Origin: Bolinopsis microptera
Lineage: Eukaryota; Ctenophora; Tentaculata; Lobata; Bolinopsidae
Direction: 5' to 3'
Length of the DNA: 60,000 nt
Assembly: GCF_026151205.1 (NCBI RefSeq)
Contig: NC_087080.1
Location: 817,812 to 877,811 of the forward strand
Below the pieces are notes generated by a model. That model saw only the letters and a list, made by a program, of their open reading frames with translations, did no database searches and was not told where the DNA came from. Shown piece by piece: positions 47,801 to 51,937 of the stretch. Within the stretch, counting starts at the first letter, position 1; each line of letters begins with the position of its first letter. The position numbers and the translations under genes are program-made.

Positions 47801-47880
47801 TCGAAATGCACAGAGAAGAATTCAAGCTCATCGCTAAATGGAAGCAAGTGGTTATGAAACAGCGCAAGTTACTCTACTGA
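15723..47880 (+). CDS. SVIL: Supervillin (villin/gelsolin superfamily), C-terminal half, 25 exons found
   Basis: Supervillin is a peripheral-membrane scaffold that binds F-actin and myosin II and links them to the plasma membrane. Exons: 15723-15779, 17347-17452, 17759-17828, 20707-20897, 21077-21202, 21373-21523, 24144-24297, 34654-34803, 34915-35059, 35571-35656, 35852-35935, 36548-36671, 39387-39475, 39703-39817, 40758-40901, 41247-41352, 41609-41720, 41875-42004, 42336-42480, 45389-45554, 45750-45953, 46531-46711, 46936-47057, 47248-47411, 47794-47880. All junctions are GT-AG and phases agree, except between 24297 and 34654, where a small exon of 3n+1 nt is missing. About 1,070 residues are covered. 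Gelsolin-like repeats and a terminal headpiece align in order with vertebrate supervillin. The start codon and the long disordered N-terminus of the family are not found here. One base is missing near 47340. Orthology is from recalled family similarity; the tract PEGVD before the headpiece is diagnostic. Confidence 0.88.
15931..16020. repeat. 10-bp AT-rich tandem repeat in intron
   Basis: Units of TATAGTGAAA alternate with TATAGTGTTA across about 90 bp, in the intron before exon 17347. Confidence 0.85.
16541..16598. repeat. 8-bp tandem repeat (ATTACCTA/ATTACCTC)
   Basis: Seven units of an 8-bp repeat in intronic DNA, with A and C variants at the last base. Confidence 0.85.
16805..16922. repeat. 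26-bp minisatellite, about 4.5 copies
   Basis: The unit is TCCTGACAACACTGTGATTC followed by CAGTTG. Copies are nearly identical. Confidence 0.92.
17030..17140. repeat. 33-bp minisatellite, about 3.3 copies
   Basis: Units start GAGTAAACATTACGAGATAC at 17030, 17063 and 17096, with a degraded fourth at 17129. The open frame across it is a consequence of the 33-bp period. Confidence 0.9.
17847..17976. repeat. 8-bp minisatellite TTACCTGG, about 16 copies
   Basis: This nearly perfect array begins 18 bp after the splice donor of SVIL exon 17759-17828. It is one of several repeats placed immediately downstream of a donor in this window. Confidence 0.95.
18009..18125. repeat. Imperfect direct repeats in SVIL intron
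   Basis: The segment GCAGAGGTTGAACCCTGCTG occurs at about 18016 and 18105, and TCTGATTGGTTA...TTTGTGTCACGTGG occurs twice between them. A further diverged copy lies near 19590-19630. They mark local duplication. Confidence 0.8.
18126..20580. other. SVIL intron, largely non-coding
   Basis: This lies between exons 17759-17828 and 20707-20897. It holds an 18-bp array (TTTTGGCATTGTGCCATC type, 18553-18662), a 10-bp array CATATGGTAA (19451-19517) and a 28-bp perfect palindrome (20346-20373). No exon was needed to complete the phase between flanking exons, and none was seen. Confidence 0.6.
20346..20373. repeat. 28-bp perfect palindrome
   Basis: The arms AGTAGTATATGATG and CATCATATACTACT are exactly complementary with no spacer. 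The centre is ATGCAT. It lies in an SVIL intron. Confidence 0.9.
20587..20706. repeat. Duplicated 3' splice site and exon start plus 11-bp array
   Basis: CATTTCAGCTCGTCTAGCAG at 20587 repeats the acceptor and first bases of exon 20707-20897 with one change over about 33 bp. It is followed by a stretch (about 20617-20645) that matches the intron after that exon (about 21017-21047), then by an array of GTGACGTAATA units (20646-20699) leading to the true acceptor. This is the signature of an exon duplication whose interior was lost. Confidence 0.8.
20707..21523 (+). CDS. SVIL: SVIL exons: first gelsolin-like repeat
   Basis: Exons 20707-20897, 21077-21202 and 21373-21523 encode the start of the villin-like region. 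[18 protein letters not shown] corresponds to the Ala-rich helix just before gelsolin repeat 1 in supervillin. Then come the core strands [22 protein letters not shown] and [17 protein letters not shown] (the place where canonical gelsolins have WxGxxxS), followed by the helix of [11 protein letters not shown]. Exon phases are 2-0, 0-0 and 0-1. In vertebrate supervillin this half binds actin weakly and has lost some calcium sites; whether this copy binds calcium cannot be told here. Confidence 0.88.
21524..24143. other. SVIL intron with 11-bp array
   Basis: This intron joins phases 1 and 1 cleanly, so no exon is missing. It contains an array of ATCTAGTTACT units (about 22005-22205), TA-rich repeats (21715-21755) and an alternating CACGTGA run (22778-22813). 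Confidence 0.65.
22005..22205. repeat. 11-bp minisatellite ATCTAGTTACT
   Basis: About 16 imperfect units with CTA, CCA and TCA variants. The core AGTTAC is shared with the decamer arrays at 24298, 45954, 49789 and 53250. Confidence 0.88.
24144..24297 (+). CDS. SVIL: SVIL exon: linker into gelsolin-like repeat 2
   Basis: The exon encodes an acidic stretch ([10 protein letters not shown]) and the edge of the next repeat ([15 protein letters not shown]), matching the position of the YRL..D segment in vertebrate supervillin. It ends in phase 2 at AAAAAG/GTAACC, and the donor runs straight into a decamer array. The next exon found starts in phase 0, so a microexon of about 10-15 codons is missing. 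Confidence 0.85.
24298..24408. repeat. 10-bp array TAACCACTAG starting at a splice donor
   Basis: About 11 units of GTAACCACTA/GTAACCATTA begin with the intronic GT itself, so the donor dinucleotide is part of the first unit. Confidence 0.92.
24792..27612 (-). mobile_element. LINE 2: non-LTR retrotransposon, endonuclease missing, intact RT frame
   Basis: The frame is open from an in-frame stop near 27613 to 24792, with an ATG at 27329 (845 codons from there). No apurinic-endonuclease motifs are present upstream, so the element is truncated inside ORF2. Reverse transcriptase motifs in order are VTPLHKKGS and [19 protein letters not shown] (A), [11 protein letters not shown] (B), the catalytic [10 protein letters not shown] near residue 411 (C), [10 protein letters not shown] (D) and YCYLGITFT (E). 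The C-terminus carries a CKHC...H...C knuckle, common in several LINE clades. I cannot assign the clade. It lies antisense inside the SVIL intron; the absence of stops indicates a recent insertion. Confidence 0.88.
27613..29078. other. SVIL intron, no feature recognised
   Basis: AT-rich sequence with a TATATA tract near 27740-27770. I looked for the missing SVIL microexon (phase 2 in, phase 0 out) but no candidate was convincing. Confidence 0.45.
29080..29627. repeat. 16-bp minisatellite, about 34 copies
   Basis: The unit is GTGACTACAGTGAGTT, with a GTGCGTT variant recurring at irregular intervals and a few GATTACAG changes. Each unit contains GTGAGT, a donor-like hexamer, but it lies deep inside an intron with no exon next to it. 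Confidence 0.95.
29628..31061. other. SVIL intron, mostly unassigned
   Basis: It contains an imperfect ~55-bp duplication (about 29780-29900), the dispersed motif CACGTGATGCCCATATAAGG (30202-30221) and a perfect 15-bp stem-loop (30536-30570). No exon seen. Confidence 0.5.
30536..30570. repeat. Perfect 15-bp inverted repeat, 5-nt loop
   Basis: The arms TTAGAAACCGATTAA and TTAATCGGTTTCTAA are separated by GATAA. In this intron it could fold in RNA or DNA; function unknown. Confidence 0.85.
31062..34430 (-). mobile_element. LINE 3: near full-length RTE-type non-LTR retrotransposon
   Basis: Both endonuclease and reverse transcriptase are present, and the 3' end on the minus strand passes into AAAGTAAAGTAAGTAAGCAG (31062-31086), the short tandem tail usual for RTE elements. 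A GC-richer leader of about 300 bp (34112-34430) precedes the ORF. The 5' limit is approximate. It lies antisense in the same SVIL intron as LINE 2 and is broken by one stop codon. Confidence 0.85.
31079..34111 (-). pseudogene. LINE 3 ORF: AP-endonuclease plus reverse transcriptase, single nonsense codon
   Basis: One frame of about 1,010 codons is interrupted only by TAA at 33335-33337. The first part (34111-33335) holds the endonuclease: [16 protein letters not shown] with the catalytic Glu, VCGDFNAKL, and, after the stop, SDHRIV. The second part (33295-31079 from its next ATG) holds the reverse transcriptase: [26 protein letters not shown] (A), [13 protein letters not shown] (B), FADDLAL near codon 762 (C) and the SETW tail typical of RTE-like elements. 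The 39 bases between stop and next ATG stay in frame and encode conserved sequence ([10 protein letters not shown]). A C-to-T change at a Gln codon would explain the stop; that is an inference. Confidence 0.88.
34654..34803 (+). CDS. SVIL: SVIL exon: gelsolin-like repeat 2 core
   Basis: It encodes [20 protein letters not shown] followed by a Lys/Ala/Glu helix ([11 protein letters not shown]), matching the supervillin strand-helix with its WHGK-type motif (here WCGKG). Both phases are 0. The acceptor is TCTAATTTCAG and the donor GTAAGT. Confidence 0.87.
34915..36671 (+). CDS. SVIL: SVIL exons encoding a Ser/Arg-rich linker between gelsolin repeats
   Basis: Exons 34915-35059, 35571-35656, 35852-35935 and 36548-36671 have matching phases (0-1, 1-0, 0-0, 0-1) and one shared composition: [86 protein letters not shown]. 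RxxS and RRxS motifs recur, the form of basophilic-kinase sites. Vertebrate supervillin, as I recall it, has only a short connector here. The acceptor at 34915 (GACCCTAG) is weak; the one at 34902 would bring in a stop. A 53-bp triplicate repeat (about 35078-35240) and a 14-bp array (35940-36020) sit just inside two of the introns. The last exon feeds the 45-bp array. Confidence 0.75.
35078..35240. repeat. 53-bp tandem repeat, 3 copies
   Basis: Units begin CTCTGAACGAGATATGGATA and include GTAATATCTTGAGGCTCTGA. The first begins 18 bp after an SVIL donor (35059/35060). Confidence 0.9.
35936..36020. repeat. 14-bp array CTAGCAACTGTAAC starting at a splice donor
   Basis: Six units follow the donor of exon 35852-35935 (CCCAG/GTACTAGCAACTG) with no spacer. 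In reverse complement the unit is the GTTGCTAG block seen at 4783-5463. Confidence 0.92.
36633..38246 (+). repeat. 45-bp array carrying an exon end and its 5' splice site, 36 copies
   Basis: Each unit holds about 38 nt of the end of SVIL exon 36548-36671 (...TTCGGGACAAACCAGAG) and GTAAGTT (GTGAGTT in four units). The first 35 copies each end in CAGAG/GTAAGT or CAGAG/GTGAGT; the last is followed by GTTTTG. The period is 15 codons with no stops, so splicing from any copy to the acceptor at 39387 would keep frame and add [15 protein letters not shown]-type repeats. Variant units (SAG, SPD..SAG, GE) recur in the same order with a 765-bp shift, showing a 17-unit block duplication. Open frames on both strands across the array are by-products of its period. 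Confidence 0.93.
38518..38809. repeat. 7-bp array TGATGTG flanked by 40-bp direct repeats
   Basis: About 30 copies of the heptamer (38562-38772) lie between two identical ~40-bp segments (38518-38557 and 38770-38809, TGTCATTGAATTACGTGGAG...). The flanks look like one sequence split or duplicated when the array formed. Confidence 0.9.
38978..39245. repeat. 53-bp minisatellite, 5 copies
   Basis: Units contain CACCTAATTCTAACTTTAAG and CCCAGCCCTGGCCCTTACCC and are nearly identical. They lie in the intron before exon 39387. Confidence 0.93.
39387..40901 (+). CDS. SVIL: SVIL exons: end of linker and segment before repeat 3
   Basis: Exon 39387-39475 completes the basic linker ([18 protein letters not shown]). 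Exon 39703-39817 encodes [20 protein letters not shown] and [11 protein letters not shown], matching the conserved RPDW...FKEKFLDW block of supervillin. Exon 40758-40901 is Pro-rich ([14 protein letters not shown]) and ends in LGRGRG. Phases are 1-0, 0-1 and 1-1. The intron 39818-40757 shows no feature. Confidence 0.85.
41247..42480 (+). CDS. SVIL: SVIL exons: gelsolin-like repeats 3-4
   Basis: Exons 41247-41352, 41609-41720, 41875-42004 and 42336-42480 encode [83 protein letters not shown] and [11 protein letters not shown]. The YVV.W and YFFWQG / TALMTVELD / EPP.FL..F order is the same as in vertebrate supervillin and villin. Phases are 1-2, 2-0, 0-1 and 1-2. The last exon ends CCTAG/GTTAGTT, the junction copied in the following array. 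Confidence 0.9.
42481..43826. repeat. CTTTCT tract and 52-bp array carrying an exon end and donor, about 24 copies
   Basis: After a short CTTTCT tract (42487-42540), a 52-bp unit repeats from about 42568 to 43816. It contains GGACATCTTCATCAGATCCA and GCCTAG/GTTAGTT, that is the last ~27 nt of SVIL exon 42336-42480 plus its donor, then TCTTGTGGGTAGTTAAGTG. Unlike the 45-bp array the period is not a multiple of 3 and the units contain stops, so use of a downstream donor would end translation. Confidence 0.93.
43836..43982. repeat. 47-bp tandem repeat, 3 copies
   Basis: Units start CTGATGGCTTGCACTTTGTA and include ATCGATCACGTA. The array follows directly on the 52-bp array. Confidence 0.9.
43983..45388. 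other. SVIL intron, with a 22-bp array at its end
   Basis: No exon is needed between phases 2 and 2 of the flanking exons. It contains GCGGTTAGCGGTGGTTAGGA repeats (about 44515-44570) and eight copies of a 22-bp unit, AACCTGGTATATATTGAATAGT type (45186-45362), ending about 25 bp before the acceptor at 45389. Confidence 0.65.
45389..47057 (+). CDS. SVIL: SVIL exons: gelsolin-like repeats 5-6
   Basis: Exons 45389-45554, 45750-45953, 46531-46711 and 46936-47057 encode [20 protein letters not shown] with the helix [28 protein letters not shown] and [41 protein letters not shown] and [19 protein letters not shown]; and [20 protein letters not shown]. Each block aligns with vertebrate supervillin in order. 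Phases are 2-0, 0-0, 0-1 and 1-0. Confidence 0.92.
45930..46080. repeat. Decamer array between two copies of an exon end and donor
   Basis: GACACCCAGTTCCCCTTCAT followed by CCAGGTGAGT occurs at 45930 (the true end of exon 45750-45953) and again at 46051. Between them lie about nine units of TTACCACTAG/TAACCACTAG. The second donor is as strong as the first; using it would add 127 nt and shift the frame. Confidence 0.92.
47248..47880 (+). CDS. SVIL: SVIL last exons: villin headpiece, with a one-base frame break
   Basis: Exon 47248-47411 encodes [13 protein letters not shown] and TEYTLEEL, then the frame must shift for [18 protein letters not shown] and EEEFM, which match the PLPEGVD..LE.YL.DEDF block of supervillin. 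The exon is 164 nt where 165 would fit its phase-0 ends, so one base is missing between about 47338 and 47343 (GAGCTCAGGTTG). Read without a shift, translation stops at TAG 47367-47369 and the headpiece is lost. Exon 47794-47880 encodes [18 protein letters not shown] and ends in LLY-stop; WKQ is the headpiece core. The conserved sequence after the break argues for an assembly error or a very recent mutation. Confidence 0.88.
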
Positions 47881-49001
47881 TACCTTGCTCCTTCATAAAC
47901 ATATACTATCTTACTCATGTCTCATTGAATGTTTACTGACTCAGTCAATGGTTTTATAAATCGTAAATTTGATATTGGTTACTGCACTTTTATAATTGAT
48001 TAGAAAGCTGTGCTTGAATACTATTACAATTGTCATTGAAGTTATTCGTTATGTATTCTGCGATTATTCATATTTAAATTAAATTTTTACTTTTTTCCGT
48101 CAAACTTAGCATAAGCTGCCGGTATTGATTTGATTAGTTTATTATACTCTGTTTCGTTTATCTATTGTGTTATCCGTAACCATTTTTTCTTTTCTACCAT
48201 TATTTTGTGACCTAGAAAACCTTTTATTTATCGAAAAATCTAACTTATATTGTGTAAATAGTTTTCTACTTAACGTTTGATATCCAGAAGAGTAGGACTG
48301 ACTCTCGAGATTATAAATAAACGATTGTTAATTTGGATACCCCCTTTACTTCAAGATATAGCTATTAAAGGTATTTCTTAATTGTCCGAAAGAAATTCTA
48401 CGTAGCAGACATCATTTTAAAGCTGAAGAATATATACATGTTTGAGTTTTTAGAGGATGAAATAAAATATGAAATAAAGTGATCATTGACAGTTTTTCAT
48501 TACTGTTTAAACCAAAATTATCGCATTTTCTTTGTCAAAACATTTAGTAAATCAAAATGTCGATGAATACTTCAACCCACAGTTAAAAGATCCTAACTTG
48601 TGAGGATTGCTTGCGGAGTACTCCATCTCAATTCTTAGTACACAGTAAAGTATTTGATTTCTGGGGTGGTCACACGATATTTGGCCCCGTCATGTCTTAA
48701 CAAAGCTGGACATAACATCCTGTTCAGTGTTGGTTCACGGTCCGGCTCACACAGACTTTACCCACGCTTGTCAATATTTAATGAAAGTTTGAAGAAATAG
48801 ACTAAACAATAAACATGAACATGTTACTACCATACAAAAACATCCGAACACAATGCAGTTGCCACGAAAACAAAACAAATAACAATAACATGGTTTTTGT
48901 TTTTGAAAAAATGAGTGCCATATAAGTTTTTCTTCCCCATTTCCATCAGCAGCTTTGTTATTTTTCTAATAGAACTTGGACAAGAAAATCTACAGCGAGT
49001 T
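47881..49001. other. SVIL 3' UTR and intergenic spacer
   Basis: No further coding sequence is seen. The SVIL transcript probably ends after one of the AATAAA signals at 48316, 48461 or 48473, leaving only about 0.5 kb before the start codon of the BPI-like gene. Confidence 0.6.
48316..48478 (+). promoter_or_regulatory. Polyadenylation signals for SVIL
   Basis: AATAAA occurs at 48316-48321, 48461-48466 and 48473-48478, 0.4-0.6 kb after the stop codon and in the SVIL sense. Which one is used cannot be told from sequence. Confidence 0.55.
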
Positions 49002-51145
49002 ATGCAGATGTCCATACATCTGCTGATAATGATGGTGCTGGTAGCTGGCAAGACTCGAGGTGATCAGCTATTCTCTCCTTTTGATCATGGGGTAATTGGA
49101 AAAGTATCTGAACAGTTTCTACAGGATCTGGCAGACGAGATAGCCACAATGATTTCAGATCTAATGCAGGTAAGATATTCAACGTTTATAACACTAATTG
49201 TAATTATAAACACTATAAATAGACGAGTTCTTTGTCACAGTTTTGCTGCGTCTCGGGTTAATCATTGGGCAAAATAATCATTTTTGTAAAATATAAATAT
49301 AATACGCTTTCGGTTGTAAATTTTGTTATCAATCCACTATACGTCTGGTTATGAAATAAAGTAACATATTCTTCAGGGAGAATCACTCAGTGGAAGTGAC
49401 TGTAGTGGTGTGGACGCGTGTGACTACGATATAAACGTAGGCTCACTGAATCGCAGTCCTAATATCAATCTTAAACACGATGGAAGCGATGGACCTGTTG
49501 GACAGCTTGTTGTAGACGCAAGTATTGGCGGGTCAATTGAAGCGTCCGGAAGCTGGAGCGTGGAGAAGAAGATATGGTTTAAAACTTTCTCTTTAGCAGG
49601 GCATGTGGATATCCTCGCTACCGAGTTCAGTCTGGAAAACCGCGTTATTCTCGGACGCAAGTCAAACGGACAAATTGGATTTTCCCGTGGCCTGGACACC
49701 TGTAAAGCAAACGCAGGATCTCTTAACATTAAGATCAGCGGTTCTTGGCTCAGCTGGCTACTCAACGTTCTTTCTCAGGTCTTGTCAGGTTAGTTACCAC
49801 TAGTAACCACTAGTTACCATAGTTACCACTAGTTACCATAGTTACCACTAGTTACTACTAGTTACCACTAGTTACCACTAGTTACCACTAGTTACCATAG
49901 TTACCATAGTTACCACTAGTTACCACTAGTTACCACTAGTTACCACTAGTTACCACTAGTTAACATAGTTACCATAGTAACCACTAGTTACCACTAGTTA
50001 CCAATAGTTACCATAGTTACCACTAGTTACCACTAGTTACCATAGTTACCACTAGTTACCATAGTTACCATAGTTACCACTATCTGTCAGGCCAGGTGGA
50101 GAGTTTCTTGGAGGAATTAGCTTGCGAGGAAGCTAACGAGGCTATCGATGAAGCTCTACAAAAGTTTGAAGAGACTGTGTTTAACAAGGACCTCTCGCTG
50201 AATCTAACATCGGGAGGAGAGTTGAAGCTGGATTTCCATCCCTCTCTTATCACAGGAGGGGACGAATGTGCTGTCATTGTCGCACCAGTGCCAATTGAAA
50301 TGATCGGCCAACCGAAGCCTTCCGAAACAGTGACGCCACCGTTCATCAACATTCCGGCTGACGTGGACGAGATAGAAGAAGTTGAAGAACTCAGAAGAAA
50401 GAGAGAGGTTAACCAAGACTGGTGTGACGTGGTTCCAGGCTCAAACAGCGGGGTTTCTGTTATAGTAACAGAGAATATGATCTCTAGAATAATCCAAAGT
50501 TTGCATCTTTTTGATTTGATGAAGTTCAGTTTGAAGGAGAGTGGCAGTTTTGGCAGCAAGAGGAGGTTTGATGTGTTTCGTGGTGGACAACACTTAAGCA
50601 CGTTTAATGTGGAACTTCCGGACGAAGTTCAGGAGTTGGCTGCCTTTACTGTAACTGATATGAAAATAAGCAGTACCTCAATACCTGAGGTTCAAATCAC
50701 TAGCAGCGGAGTTTCTACCACAGTCAACCTCAGAGCAAGAATGATTTTGTCCAATGAATCCCCACAAGTCGAGATGAGAACGGAATTCGAATCCAAAGCT
50801 AATTTTAAAGGAACCGTCAAATTAGCTAAAAGAGATGGACGATACCTATTGCTGCCACAAGTAACTGCGAATGTTGACGTTTGGACAGGGAAATTGTATG
50901 TTGAATCTGAAGATGGTCAGGACTTCAAGGAGTTAGACGACGGCGACGAATTGTTGGAGGTCATTGAGCATCTTTTAAATGCTGCGATAGAGGAAAGCCT
51001 GGCAAAGCTGTTGGAAGAAGAAGTGAAAGACGGCATTCCGATAAATATACCAAGCGGGTTACTGTCTATTGGAGAGGCTGAGATCATTTACCAGGAAGAC
51101 TACATCCTGATCAACGCCGATGACATTAGTATCAAACTTGAGTAA
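49002..51145 (+). CDS. LBP/BPI/CETP-family secreted lipid-binding protein
   Basis: There are three exons, 49002-49169, 49377-49788 and 50091-51145, with phases 0 and 1 and a total of 544 residues; family members are usually near 480. Start ATG 49002 is chosen because a hydrophobic signal peptide follows (IHLLIMMVLVAG). BPI-family features: the Cys of DTCKANAG and of ELACEEANEA, placed like the conserved disulfide pair; a Pro-rich turn TPPFINIP between the two lobes; SRIIQSLHLFDLMKFSL at the start of the C-terminal lobe; and the C-terminal IPSGLLSIGEAE...YILINADDI. BPI/LBP proteins bind lipopolysaccharide or other lipids in a boomerang-shaped tubular fold and act outside the cell, often in antibacterial defence. 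Odd points are an acidic insert (DVDEIEEVEEL) ending in RRKR at residues 295-298, and an intron (49789-50090) made almost wholly of decamer repeats. Confidence 0.87.
49789..50080. repeat. 10-bp array TTACCACTAG filling a BPI-like intron
   Basis: About 30 units of AGTTACCACT with ATAGTTACC variants begin at the donor (TCAG/GTTAGTTACC) and continue to within 10 bp of the acceptor at 50091. Virtually the entire 302-bp intron is repeat. Confidence 0.95.
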
Positions 51146-51325
51146 TTTAGGTAATTTAGGTTCTGGTTAATTACCTACTTTATTAGTTATTTACTTATTG
51201 TACTATGGACAAAAGTCGATTTTTAGACTAAAAGACACTGCATTTAAAACATTTGATTACAAGGTTGAACAGTTTAGTTTCGAATCTTATCAGACTAGCA
51301 ATTTTTTGTTATTTACACATGTATC

Positions 51326-51331
51326 AATAAA
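51326..51331 (+). promoter_or_regulatory. Polyadenylation signal for the BPI-like gene
   Basis: AATAAA lies 181 nt after the stop codon, in the same sense. The convergent PHF24-like gene ends at 51938, leaving about 0.6 kb between the two genes. Confidence 0.6.
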
Positions 51332-51937
51332 TACAAAATTTAATTAAGCTAAACCAACTAAAATCTAAAACGTCTTATACTCACACAAATAACTTAAAGT
51401 TAACAAAAGAAAAATTATTCATCTTAAACCACCAGCATTTAAAATATTGAGATCAATTTTTGGAACGAATAAATTCTCTTCAACCAGATGAATAGAAAAT
51501 ATTTGATACTTCGTCACATTAATCTTGACCTGTTAAAAAACAATAATATTCAAATCTAAAGCGGTTCACCGCATTATGGAAATTACAGCAAGCATCAGCA
51601 AGTAATGGAACGGACGTAGACTCGGACATGGTAGAGGTTGTGAACTAGGTCGAAATGTATGATGCTAACTTGGGAAATAGCTTTCAAAGTTGTAAGAAAA
51701 TCAGTGTGGTAAAACTATGCTGCATTAGATTTTGTCTTTCATAAACAAGATAATTCTTAAGAACGTAGATTATGATTTTGACGCATGTTCGTTCTTGTCT
51801 CTGAATAAAATTCTCATTTCCAAACCGTGTTACTGTTGGCCTGTTGGCGTATAAGCGTCCTTCTGACATAATATATGGTTATTGGCTGACGCTGACCCAA
51901 TGTATGACTGCAAATCAAATTTAATAAAAATTCTCGA

